A stretch of 64,000 nucleotides of DNA from Streptomyces solicavernae. Lineage in GTDB: Bacteria; Actinomycetota; Actinomycetes; Streptomycetales; Streptomycetaceae. The notes under the pieces are model-generated. The model saw only the letters and a list, made by a program, of their open reading frames with translations. It ran no database searches and was not told where the DNA came from. Positions within the stretch are counted from its first letter, which is position 1; every line of letters begins with the position of its first letter. Location: contig NZ_JASCIR010000014.1 of NCBI RefSeq assembly GCF_029968095.1, forward strand, positions 95,552 through 159,551. Reading direction: 5' to 3'. A program made the position numbers and the translations under genes. This document shows, piece after piece, positions 16,105-23,679 of the stretch.

Positions 16105-17604
16105 ATGAATCCGGCGCACTACATCGGCGGGACATTCCTTCCCCACGGCGACGCCCCCGGCGGTGACGCCACCGGGACGCTCCCGCTGATCGACCCCGTC
16201 GACGGCGCCGTCCGGGGACGGGTGCCCGAGGCCGGCCGGGAGACGGTCGACGCCGCCGTCGCCGCGGCCCGCGCCGCCCTTGCCGGGCCCTGGGGCCGGA
16301 CCTGCGCCGAGGAACGCGGGGCCGCGCTGCGCCGGATCGCCGACGGGATCGAGGCGCGCTTCGAGGAGTTCGTCGACGCCGAGGCGGCGGACACCGGTAA
16401 GCCGCGCGAGCTCGCGGCCACCGTCGACATCCCCCGCGCCATCGGCAACTTCCGCGCCTACGCCGACCTGCTGTACGGGGGTGCGGAGCGCTCGTACAGC
16501 ACCTCGGTTCCGGGGTGGAGCGCCGCCGGTACGGGTACGGGTACCGGCACGGGTGTCTCGGCCGGATTCGGACGTGCGCTCAACTACACCGTCCGGCGGC
16601 CGCTCGGCGTGGTCGCGGTCGTCTCGCCGTGGAACCTTCCGTTGCTGCTGCTCACCTGGAAGGTGGCTCCGGCGCTCGCGGCCGGCAACGCCGTCGTCGC
16701 CAAGCCGTCCGAGGAGACCCCCTCGACGGCCACCCTGCTCGCCGAGGTCATCGGCGCGGCCGGGCTGCCGGACGGAGCGTTCAACCTGGTCCACGGCAGG
16801 GGCGCGGGCGCGGCGGGCGAATATCTGACGTCACACTGTGACGTCGACGCCATCGCGTTCACCGGCGCCTCGGCCACCGGCACCGCCATCATGCGCGGCG
16901 CCGCCGACCACCTCACCCCGGTCTCCTTCGAACTCGGCGGCAAGAACGCCGCGTTGGTCTTCGCCGACGCGGACCTGGCGGCCGCCGTGGACGGCACCGT
17001 GCGCTCCGCGTTCACCCACTCCGGTCAGATCTGCCTGTGCACGGAGCGGGTCTACGTCGAACGCCCGGTGTTCGACGAGTTCGTCGCCGCGCTCGGCGAG
17101 CGGGCCCGCACCCTGACCGGCTACGGCCCGATGATCTCCGCCGCCCACCGCGACAAGGTGCTCGCGTACTACCGGCTGGCCGCCGAGGAGAACGCGCAGG
17201 TCATCGCGGGCGGCGGGGTGCCGCGGTTCGGCGACGCCCGGGACAGGGGCTTCCACGTGGAGCCGACCGTCCTGACCGGCCTGCCGCAGGACTCCCGCCT
17301 CCTGCAGGAGGAGATCTTCGGCCCGGTCTGCCACGTCGCCCCCTTCGACACCGAGGAGGAGGCGCTGCGGCTCGCCAACGACAGCCGCTACGGGCTCGCC
17401 GCGACCGTGTGGACCAGCGACCTGTCCCGCGCGCACCGCGTCGCCCCGCAGGTGGCGGCCGGGGTCGTCTGGGTCAACTGCTGGAACCTGCGCGACCTGC
17501 GCACCCCCTTCGGCGGCAGCAAGGACTCCGGCATCGGCCGGGAGGGCGGCACGTATTCGCTCGACTACTTCTGCGAGCCGGTCAACGTGTGCGTACAGAT
17601 CTGA
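16105..17604 (+). CDS. aldehyde dehydrogenase, likely 2-aminomuconate (hydroxymuconic) semialdehyde dehydrogenase
   Basis: 499 residues of the NAD-dependent ALDH superfamily. Seen are the active-site proton-relay region VVSPWNLPLLLLTWKVAPALAAGNAVVAKPSE (about residues 171-202), the FTGASATG NAD loop (about 252), the general-base glutamate in FELGGKNAALVF (about 274-285) and the nucleophilic cysteine in HSGQICLCTERVY (about 303-315). In 3-hydroxyanthranilate catabolism this enzyme (nbaE/amnC type) oxidises 2-aminomuconate semialdehyde to 2-aminomuconate. It carries an odd GTGTGTGTG run (about residues 141-149) encoded by a GGTACG-type hexanucleotide repeat. First gene of the plus-strand operon, with AAGGGG upstream. 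Confidence 0.92.
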   Translation: MNPAHYIGGTFLPHGDAPGGDATGTLPLIDPVDGAVRGRVPEAGRETVDAAVAAARAALAGPWGRTCAEERGAALRRIADGIEARFEEFVDAEAADTGKPRELAATVDIPRAIGNFRAYADLLYGGAERSYSTSVPGWSAAGTGTGTGTGVSAGFGRALNYTVRRPLGVVAVVSPWNLPLLLLTWKVAPALAAGNAVVAKPSEETPSTATLLAEVIGAAGLPDGAFNLVHGRGAGAAGEYLTSHCDVDAIAFTGASATGTAIMRGAADHLTPVSFELGGKNAALVFADADLAAAVDGTVRSAFTHSGQICLCTERVYVERPVFDEFVAALGERARTLTGYGPMISAAHRDKVLAYYRLAAEENAQVIAGGGVPRFGDARDRGFHVEPTVLTGLPQDSRLLQEEIFGPVCHVAPFDTEEEALRLANDSRYGLAATVWTSDLSRAHRVAPQVAAGVVWVNCWNLRDLRTPFGGSKDSGIGREGGTYSLDYFCEPVNVCVQI

Positions 17605-17669
17605 CGCCGCAGGCCGCACCCGCAGGACACCACCCGAACCGCCCCCGTCAGACAGTGGAGTGAGACTCC

Positions 17670-18524
17670 GTGACCGATCTCTGCACCCCGCCCGACGCCT
17701 CCACGAACACCTCCGTCGACGCCGCAGCCGCCCGGCTCCTCGCGGCGCACGCCTCCGGCACCCCCTGCGCACCCGTACGCGACCTGATCGACGACCTCGA
17801 CACCGCCTACGCCGTCCAGGACCGGCTGACCGAGCACTGGCTGGCCCAAGGACGCCGCCTCACCGGCCGCAAGATCGGCCTGACCTCACCTGCCGTGCAA
17901 CGTCAACTCGGCGTCGGCACCCCGGACTTCGGCATGCTCTTCGCGGACATGGCGGTGCCGGACGGCGCGGAGGTCCCGACGGGCGCCGTCCAGCAGGCCC
18001 GGGCGGAGGCCGAGGTCGCGCTGGTCCTGGAGGCCGACCTCACCCATGACCGGCACACGGTCGCCGACCTGCTCAGGGCCACCGCGTTCGCGCTGCCCGC
18101 GATCGAGGTGTGCGGCAGCCGCGTCCGCGACTGGGACATCGCGATCACCGACACAGTCGCCGACAACGCCTCCTCCGGCCTGTACGTCCTCGGCACCCGC
18201 CCGGTCCCGCTGCGCGACCTGGACCTGCGGCTCGCCGGGATGGTCCTGGAGCGCCGCGGCGAGCAGGTGTCCACAGGGGCGGGCGCCGCCTGCCTCGGCC
18301 ATCCGCTGACGGCCGCGCTCTGGCTCGCCGACACCCTCGTACGGGTGGGCCGTCCGCTGCGCGCGGGCGACACCGTCCTCACGGGTGCGCTCGGCCCGAT
18401 GGTGCCCGTGGCGTCGGGCGACGTGCTCGAAGCCCGCATCGACGGGCTCGGCGACGTCCGCGTCGCCTTCTCCCCCGACGACTCCGACTCCGACTCCCAC
18501 TCCCACTCCGTCAAGGAGGCGTGA
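17670..18524 (+). CDS. 2-oxopent-4-enoate (2-keto-4-pentenoate) hydratase
   Basis: 284 residues from GTG, with GGAG nine bases upstream. The fumarylacetoacetate-hydrolase-like fold is seen from LTGRKIGLTSPAVQRQLGV (about residues 68-86), the metal-binding acidic cluster QARAEAEVALVLEADL (about 109-124) and ITDTVADNASSGLYVLG (about 162-178). The enzyme hydrates 2-oxopent-4-enoate to 4-hydroxy-2-oxovalerate. It is usually complexed with 4-oxalocrotonate decarboxylase, whose gene follows one base after the stop. The tail DSDSDSHSHS is encoded by a 6-bp repeat and looks dispensable. The aldolase and acetaldehyde dehydrogenase of the next steps are not in the window. Confidence 0.9.
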   Translation: MTDLCTPPDASTNTSVDAAAARLLAAHASGTPCAPVRDLIDDLDTAYAVQDRLTEHWLAQGRRLTGRKIGLTSPAVQRQLGVGTPDFGMLFADMAVPDGAEVPTGAVQQARAEAEVALVLEADLTHDRHTVADLLRATAFALPAIEVCGSRVRDWDIAITDTVADNASSGLYVLGTRPVPLRDLDLRLAGMVLERRGEQVSTGAGAACLGHPLTAALWLADTLVRVGRPLRAGDTVLTGALGPMVPVASGDVLEARIDGLGDVRVAFSPDDSDSDSHSHSVKEA

Positions 18525-18525
18525 C

Positions 18526-19329
18526 ATGCCCGGACAGCACACCACCACCCCGGACGCCGCCGCCCCGGAGGCCACCGCCCTCGCCGCCGCCCTGGACGCC
18601 GCCGCCCTCGCCGGCCGCCCCACGGCCCGCCTCACCGACACCACTCCGCTCGACGTGCCCACCGCCTACGCCGTCCAGCGTGCCGGGGTCGACCGCAGGT
18701 GCGCGCGGGGCGAGTCGCTGATCGGCGTCAAGATGGGGTTCACCAGCCGCGCCAAGATGGCCCAGATGGGCGTCGACGACGTCATCTGGGGGCTGCTCAC
18801 CGACGCCATGCTGGTCGAGGACGGCGGCGTCCTCGACACCGGCGGCCTCATCCACCCCCGGATCGAACCCGAGATCGCGTTCCTGCTCGGTCGGCCGCTG
18901 TCCGGCCGGGTCACCCCCGCGGAGGCCGCCCGCGCGGTCGCCGGCGTCGCTGTCGCGTACGAAGTACTCGACTCCCGGTACGACGGTTTCCGGTTCACCC
19001 TGCCGGACGTCATCGCCGACAACGCCTCCGCCGCCCGCTTCGGCGTCGCCGCCTGGCATCACCCGGACCGCGTGGACCTGCGCAATCTCGGCCTTACCGT
19101 GGAGTGCGACGGCCGCCCGGTGGCCACCGGTTCGTCCGCGGCGGTCCTCGGGCACCCGCTGCGCTCCCTCACCGCCGCGGCCCGGCTCGCCGCCGAGGCG
19201 GACGTCGTACTGGAGCCCGGCTTCGTGGTCCTCGCGGGCGCGGCCACGGCCGCCGTACCGCTGCCCCCGGACGCGTACGTACGGATCTGCGCGGCGGGTC
19301 TGGGCGCGGTGGAGGTGACGACCCGATGA
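18526..19329 (+). CDS. 4-oxalocrotonate decarboxylase
   Basis: 267 residues; the ATG follows AAGGAGG and lies two bases after the hydratase stop. It is a paralogue of the hydratase with the same fold: IGVKMGFTSRAKMAQMGVDDVIWG (about residues 66-89), the acidic metal site HPRIEPEIAFLLGRPL (about 110-125) and LPDVIADNASAARFG (about 160-174). The MGV-D--WG--T pattern distinguishes the decarboxylase from the hydratase. It converts 4-oxalocrotonate, produced by 2-aminomuconate deaminase, to 2-oxopent-4-enoate with loss of CO2, using Mg2+ or Mn2+. Its stop overlaps the next start (ATGA), showing translational coupling. Confidence 0.9.
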   Translation: MPGQHTTTPDAAAPEATALAAALDAAALAGRPTARLTDTTPLDVPTAYAVQRAGVDRRCARGESLIGVKMGFTSRAKMAQMGVDDVIWGLLTDAMLVEDGGVLDTGGLIHPRIEPEIAFLLGRPLSGRVTPAEAARAVAGVAVAYEVLDSRYDGFRFTLPDVIADNASAARFGVAAWHHPDRVDLRNLGLTVECDGRPVATGSSAAVLGHPLRSLTAAARLAAEADVVLEPGFVVLAGAATAAVPLPPDAYVRICAAGLGAVEVTTR

Positions 19330-19754
19330 GCAACGACCCCGGACTCCTGGTCGAGGGCAAGGCGCGGCCGCGCGGACGTTTTCCGCACCTCAAACGCGCC
19401 GGTGACCTGGTCTTCGTCTCCGGCACCAGCTCCCGGCGGCCGGACGGCTCCTTCGCCGGGGCCCGTGCCGACGCCCTCGGCACCACAAGCCTCGACATCC
19501 GCGAGCAGACCCGCGCCGTGATCGAGAACATCCGCGACCTGCTGCGCGCCGCCGGCGGGGACCTGTCGGACGTCGTCAACGCCTCCGCGTACCTGGTCAA
19601 CATGAACGACTTCGGCGGCTACAACGAGGTCTACGCCGAGTACTTCGACGAGACCGGCCCCGCCCGCACCACCGTGGCCGTCCACCAACTCCCGCACCCG
19701 CACCTGCTCATCGAGATCGCCTGCGTCGCCCACCTGCCCCGTGTCACGCCCTGA
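19326..19754 (+). CDS. RidA-family 2-aminomuconate deaminase
   Basis: 142 residues, overlapping the decarboxylase stop by four bases. It is a YjgF/YER057c/UK114-fold protein with FPHLKRAGDLVFVSGTSSRRPDGSFAG (about residues 19-45), EQTRAVIENIRDLLRAAGGDLSDVV (about 60-84) and the C-terminal PHPHLLIEIACVA (about 124-136). Most RidA proteins hydrolyse enamines or imines. Members next to 3-hydroxyanthranilate dioxygenase genes (nbaF/amnD-like) deaminate 2-aminomuconate to 4-oxalocrotonate. The neighbouring genes make that assignment strong; the sequence alone would only say RidA family. Confidence 0.9.
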   Translation: MSNDPGLLVEGKARPRGRFPHLKRAGDLVFVSGTSSRRPDGSFAGARADALGTTSLDIREQTRAVIENIRDLLRAAGGDLSDVVNASAYLVNMNDFGGYNEVYAEYFDETGPARTTVAVHQLPHPHLLIEIACVAHLPRVTP

Positions 19755-19765
19755 GGAGCACCACC

Positions 19766-20338
19766 ATGCACCTGCCGAAGATCACGAACGGTCTGCCGTT
19801 CAACTTCCACGAGTGGATCGACGCCCACCAGAAGCTGCTCAAACCGCCGGTCGGCAACGTGCAGATCTGGCGGGACGCCGACCTGATGGTCACCGTCGTC
19901 GGCGGCCCCAACCAGCGCACCGACTTCCACGACGACCCGCTGGAGGAGTTCTTCTACCAGCTGCGCGGCAACATGGTGCTGCGGGTGATGGAGGAGGTCG
20001 GCCGGCCCCCGGTCGACGTGCAGATCAACGAGGGCGACGTGTTCCTGCTGCCGCCGCACGTACGGCACTCCCCGCAGCGTCCGGAGCCCGGCAGCATCGG
20101 CCTCGTCGTCGAGCACGCCCGGCCGGAGGGCAAGCGGGACGCCTTCGAGTGGTACTGCGTCAAGTGCCATCACCTGGTGCACCGTTCGGAGCTCCAGCTC
20201 TCCTCGATCGTGGACGACCTGCCGCCCGTCTTCGAGTCCTTCTACGGCGGCGACCGCACCTGCCCGCACTGCGGTGCCGTGCACCCGGGCCGGCAGTGGC
20301 CCGAAGAGCTGCGCCCGCGCACCCGGACCCGCGCCTGA
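19766..20338 (+). CDS. nbaC: 3-hydroxyanthranilate 3,4-dioxygenase
   Basis: 190 residues. This cupin ring-cleavage enzyme opens 3-hydroxyanthranilate to 2-amino-3-carboxymuconate semialdehyde. Catalytic iron ligands by family comparison are His55, Glu61 (in FHDDPLEEFFYQLRG) and His101 (in LPPHVRHSPQRP). It also keeps the second, rubredoxin-like iron site seen in the Cupriavidus enzyme: Cys131 and Cys134 (WYCVKCHHLVH) with Cys166 and Cys169 (CPHCG). From memory, several blocks are nearly identical to the proteobacterial enzyme. The ATG is preceded by GAGGAG. Fifth gene of the operon. Confidence 0.97.
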   Translation: MHLPKITNGLPFNFHEWIDAHQKLLKPPVGNVQIWRDADLMVTVVGGPNQRTDFHDDPLEEFFYQLRGNMVLRVMEEVGRPPVDVQINEGDVFLLPPHVRHSPQRPEPGSIGLVVEHARPEGKRDAFEWYCVKCHHLVHRSELQLSSIVDDLPPVFESFYGGDRTCPHCGAVHPGRQWPEELRPRTRTRA

Positions 20339-20375
20339 TCCGCCGGACATTCCACAGCCCCCACGGAGAACCCCC

Positions 20376-21389
20376 TTGTCTGTCATCGACGTCCATGCCC
20401 ATGTCTTCCCCCGTATCTCGGAGAGCGAGAGCCGACTCCTTGCCGGCGCCGGCGAGCCCTGGCTGCGGGTCCACCGCAACGGCACCGGCACGATGATGAG
20501 CGGCGCCGACGCGTACCGACCCGTCACCGGGCCGCTGTGGGACCCGGAGCAGCGGGTGGCTGCGATGGACACGCTGGGCGTGGACGTCCAGGCCGTCTCC
20601 TCCACTCCGCTGATGTTCGGCTACGCGGCCGAGCCGGCCCGCGCCGCCGAGTGGTGCGAGCTGGTCAACCAGCGCATCCTCGACTACTGCGCGCAGGCCC
20701 CCGACCGGCTGCTGCCGCTGTGCCAAGTGCCGCTGCAGGACCTGCAGTCGGCCTGCGAGACCGTCTCGAAGGCGGCCGCGGCCGGACACCGCGGGGTGCA
20801 CATCGGCAACCACGTCGGCGACCGCTCCCTGGCGGACGGGGACATCGTCGCGTTCCTCGCGCACTGTGCCGACGAGGGCGTACCGGTGCTCGTCCACCCC
20901 TGGGACATGCCGGGCGGTGAACGGCTGCGGCCGCACATGCTGCAGTGGCTGGTCGGCATGCCCGCCGAGACCCAGCTGAGCATCCTCGGCATGGCCCTCG
21001 CCGGCACCTTCGAGCGGCTGCCGGATTCTCTCAAGCTCTGCTTCTGCCACGGGGGCGGCAGCTTCGCCTACCTGCTCGGGCGCGCCGACAACGCCTGGCA
21101 TCACCGGGACATCGTCCGTGCCGACTCCCCCAAGCCGCCGTCCGCATACGTCCGGCGGTTCCACGTCGACTCGGCCGTGTTCGACCCGCGCGCGCTGCGG
21201 TTGCTGGTCGACGTGATGGGCGCCGACCGGGTGATGCTCGGCACCGACTTCCCGTTTCCGCTCGGGGAGCAGGAGCCCGGCTCGGTGATCCGCGGCTGCC
21301 CGGGCCTCAGCGAGGCCGAGCGCGCCCTCATGCTCGCCGGCAACGCCGCCGCGTTCTTCTCGCTCCGTACGGAGGGCCCGCAGGTCTGA
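20376..21389 (+). CDS. nbaD: 2-amino-3-carboxymuconate-6-semialdehyde decarboxylase (ACMSD)
   Basis: 337 residues from a TTG start at 20376, chosen because the amidohydrolase fold begins there (SVIDVHAHVFP) and the length equals the ACMSD family's 330-340. Zinc ligands are visible: His-x-His in DVHAHV, a His in LVHPWDMPGG (about residue 174), a His in CFCHGGGSFAY (about 224-234) and Asp in GTDFPFPLGE (about 289). The enzyme removes CO2 from 2-amino-3-carboxymuconate semialdehyde, diverting it from spontaneous quinolinate formation towards 2-aminomuconate semialdehyde. Last gene of the operon. The rare TTG codon may lower its expression. Confidence 0.94.
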   Translation: MSVIDVHAHVFPRISESESRLLAGAGEPWLRVHRNGTGTMMSGADAYRPVTGPLWDPEQRVAAMDTLGVDVQAVSSTPLMFGYAAEPARAAEWCELVNQRILDYCAQAPDRLLPLCQVPLQDLQSACETVSKAAAAGHRGVHIGNHVGDRSLADGDIVAFLAHCADEGVPVLVHPWDMPGGERLRPHMLQWLVGMPAETQLSILGMALAGTFERLPDSLKLCFCHGGGSFAYLLGRADNAWHHRDIVRADSPKPPSAYVRRFHVDSAVFDPRALRLLVDVMGADRVMLGTDFPFPLGEQEPGSVIRGCPGLSEAERALMLAGNAAAFFSLRTEGPQV

Positions 21390-21450
21390 TTCGGGTTCCG
21401 GCCCCGGCTTCGGCCCCTGTCCTGGGCGGGCGCGGCCAGGAATCCGCGGC

Positions 21451-21510
21451 CGGGATGCACACCAGCGGGATGCACACCTGCGGGATGCACACATGCGGGA
21501 TTCACACGTG
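21451..21510 (+). repeat. 15-bp x4 tandem repeat downstream of the ACMSD gene
   Basis: Four head-to-tail 15-bp units of type CGGGATGCACACCTG start at 21451, 21466, 21481 and 21496. They lie 61 bases after the ACMSD stop and about 60 before the lipoprotein start. They contain no stop codon in the unit and are not obviously a terminator. The last unit has drifted (GATTCACACGTG). Confidence 0.93.
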
Positions 21511-21569
21511 CGGGGCAATCTCGGCCCGAACGCTCCCCAAGACGCCCTGCGCGCAGCAGAGTTGTGCAG

Positions 21570-22094
21570 ATGCACCGAACGAGGACCGCAGCGGCCCTGC
21601 TCATCGCCATGACCGCCTCGGCCGTCAGCGGCTGTGTCTCCGTGGGCGGGCCGGCCGTACCGCAGCCACACTCACGGTCCGACGGGGCGGAGCCCCAGCC
21701 CGCCCCGCAGGCCCGTGGCGGCTCGGGGCCACGACTCGTGACGGCCCCGGCCCAGGAGGCGTTACGGATGATGGATCCGGCCGCCCCACAGTCCATCGAC
21801 TCACTGCACGCCCCCGAACAGCCGAAGCACGACCACTCCCCCGCGAACCCGGCCTCCGGCTCCGGTCAGGGATCCGGCCCCGTGCCGTCCGAACAGCCGG
21901 GCCAACACCGGCTCGCGGACGGAACGAACCGCTCCGGCCTGACCGGTGCCGGCACCTCACCCCTGCCCGGCACCCTCGTACCGCCCAAGTCCCTGCTGCC
22001 CGGCGGCGATCCCTGCGGTCTCGGCGAGCAGTACGGGCAGTGGGACCCGGGCAGCCCGCAGGACCGCATCTGCCGTGCCGAGTACGGGAGTTGA
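21570..22094 (+). CDS. hypothetical lipoprotein
   Basis: 174 residues from ATG 21570 (GTG at 21564 is an in-frame alternative). A short basic N-region (HRTRT) precedes a hydrophobic core and the lipobox SAVSGC, so it should be lipidated at Cys20 and anchored outside the membrane. The middle is a low-complexity Pro/Ser/Gly/Gln-rich stalk. The compact C-terminus, with two cysteines (GGDPCGLGEQYGQWDPGSPQDRIC), may form a disulfide and is the only conserved-looking part. I recognise no named family. It is convergent with the next gene. Confidence 0.7.
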   Translation: MHRTRTAAALLIAMTASAVSGCVSVGGPAVPQPHSRSDGAEPQPAPQARGGSGPRLVTAPAQEALRMMDPAAPQSIDSLHAPEQPKHDHSPANPASGSGQGSGPVPSEQPGQHRLADGTNRSGLTGAGTSPLPGTLVPPKSLLPGGDPCGLGEQYGQWDPGSPQDRICRAEYGS

Positions 22095-22190
22095 CACGTC
22101 GGCGGGCCCGGCGCGAGGACCGGGAAGCCCGCCACCCCGCCCGGCCCAGCCCGCCCCTGCCCCACCCCACCCCGCCCCGCCCCGCCCTGG

Positions 22191-22706
22191 CTACTCCTCA
22201 CGTCGGGGCGGCGCCACCTGCCCCCCGTCCTCGCTGATCCCCAGTTGCAGCTCCAGGCGTTCGATCGCGGCGCGGATGCCGTTGCCGTACGCATCGTCCC
22301 CGAGGGTGCCGATGGCTCCGCGGGCCTGGCGGAGGTGGGTGCGGGCCTCGTCCTCGCGGTGGAGCTTCACATAGTCCGCCGCGAGGTTGAGGTGCAACGA
22401 CGGGTAGAACGCGCGCACTTCGAGCGATCTGTGGTGCTGCTCCAGGCGCGCGTCGGTCAGGACGTCCGCAGCCGTCAGGGCCCGCAGGTCCCAGGCGAGT
22501 TCATCGGCCGGGTCGTCCTGGGTGTCCGCCATGTAGTGCGCGATGGTGACGCGGTGCAGCGGGTCACCGTCCTCGCCGATCTCCGTCCAGAGCGCGAGGA
22601 GACGGTTGCGCGCCTCCTCACGGTCCCCCGCCTGATGCAGCATGACCGCTTGCCCCGCCCGTGCCATCACGGCGTCCTCGGACGACTGCTCCTGCTGCTC
22701 CGCCAC
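22191..22706 (-). CDS. tetratricopeptide-like helical protein
   Basis: 171 residues from GTG 22706, which has GGGGAG upstream; a longer frame to 22745 lacks this. The protein is all-helical with paired helices such as MLHQAGDREEARNRLLALWTEIG (about residues 22-44) and LHLNLAADYVKLHREDEARTHLRQAR (about 104-129), which fit TPR units. TPR modules mediate protein contacts. Conserved hypothetical in Streptomyces to my knowledge; no partner is evident. Before its stop, the junction with the lipoprotein gene holds a simple CCCCG/CCCCA repeat (about 22150-22188). Confidence 0.7.
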   Translation of the reverse strand: MAEQQEQSSEDAVMARAGQAVMLHQAGDREEARNRLLALWTEIGEDGDPLHRVTIAHYMADTQDDPADELAWDLRALTAADVLTDARLEQHHRSLEVRAFYPSLHLNLAADYVKLHREDEARTHLRQARGAIGTLGDDAYGNGIRAAIERLELQLGISEDGGQVAPPRREE

Positions 22707-22780
22707 TGCGTTCTCCCCACTCGTACGACCATCTGCGAACACCACCGACGCTAGCCGCCGCCACTGACAATCCGGCTCAG

Positions 22781-22850
22781 GCGCGGGCGCTCAGGCGCGG
22801 GCGCTCAGGCGCGGGCGCTCAGGCGCGGGCGCTCGGGCGCGGGCGCTCAG
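22781..22850. repeat. 14-bp x5 repeat over the ung stop codon
   Basis: Five 14-bp units (GCGCGGGCGCTCAG, one with CTCGG) run from 22781 to 22850. On the minus strand four of the five carry CTGA, and the ung stop (22847-22849) is in the first unit read. Because 14 is not a multiple of three, the repeated TGA triplets fall in all reading frames behind ung. Confidence 0.93.
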
Positions 22851-23551
22851 GACGCAGAGGCCGCCAAGTCCGGAATGCGCCAGTCGATGGCCGCGTGGCC
22901 CTGAGCGGCGACCGCCTCGTTGATCTGCGTGAAGGGCTGGGAGCCGAAGAACTTCTTCGCCGAGAGCGGCGACGGATGGGCGCCCTTGACCACGATGTGA
23001 CGCTCGGCGTCGATGAGGGGGAGCTTCTTCTGGGCGTAGTTCCCCCACAGCACGAAGACCGCCGGGTCGGGGCGGGAGGCGATCGCGCGGATCACCGCGT
23101 CCGTGAACTTCTCCCAGCCCTTGCCCTTGTGGGAGTTGGCCTCGCCCGCCCGGACCGTGAGCACCGCGTTCAGGAGGAGCACGCCCTGCCGGGCCCAGGG
23201 CATCAGATAGCCGTTGTCCGGGACGGGCGTGCCGAGCTCGGCCTGCATCTCCTTGTAGATGTTCCGCAGGGAGGGCGGGGTCTTCACGCCGGGCTGCACG
23301 GAAAAGCACAGGCCGTGGCCCTGGCCCTCGCCGTGGTACGGGTCCTGGCCGAGGACGAGGACCTTCACGGCGTCGTACGGCGTGGCCTCCAGGGCGGCGA
23401 AGACCTGCTCGCGGGGCGGGTAGACGGGGCCCTTCGCGCGCTCCTCCTCGACGAACTCGGTGAGTTCCTTGAAGTAGGGCTTCTCCAGCTCTTCGCCGAG
23501 AACCTCGCGCCAGGACTCGGGGAGCAGGGCTGCGGTGGTCGGGTCCGTCAC
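22847..23551 (-). CDS. ung: uracil-DNA glycosylase, family 1
   Basis: 234 residues from a GTG with GGAGG eight bases upstream; longer upstream reading is not credible. The water-activating motif VLGQDPYHGEGQGHGLCFSV (about residues 64-83) contains the catalytic Asp, and the minor-groove loop HPSPLSAKKFFGSQPF (about 196-211) carries the catalytic His. The enzyme removes uracil from DNA as the first step of base-excision repair. Other conserved blocks are PPSLRNIYKEM and VLLLNAVLTV. The stop codon is inside a 14-bp tandem repeat. Confidence 0.97.
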   Translation of the reverse strand: MTDPTTAALLPESWREVLGEELEKPYFKELTEFVEEERAKGPVYPPREQVFAALEATPYDAVKVLVLGQDPYHGEGQGHGLCFSVQPGVKTPPSLRNIYKEMQAELGTPVPDNGYLMPWARQGVLLLNAVLTVRAGEANSHKGKGWEKFTDAVIRAIASRPDPAVFVLWGNYAQKKLPLIDAERHIVVKGAHPSPLSAKKFFGSQPFTQINEAVAAQGHAAIDWRIPDLAASAS

Positions 23552-23614
23552 GTGAACAACCTCCAGTGTGCGGTCACTTCTCACCGATGAACCTACCGGC
23601 GACCACTGACAACG

Positions 23615-23647
23615 CCGAAGGGCGGCCGGATTCCGGCCGCCCTTCGG
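23615..23647 (-). terminator. strong hairpin terminator after the solute-binding protein gene
   Basis: A perfect 15-bp inverted repeat (23615-23629 with 23633-23647) with a 3-base loop, between the solute-binding protein stop and the ung start. There is no long U tract, as is common in Streptomyces. Because the stem is symmetric it could act in either direction. Confidence 0.85.
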
Positions 23648-23679
23648 GGTCGTGGCGCGCGATCGTCCCGGACCGCCGG

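Noticed and set aside
21451..21510. CRISPR-like array
   Set aside because: Units are directly adjacent with no spacers; it is a simple tandem repeat.
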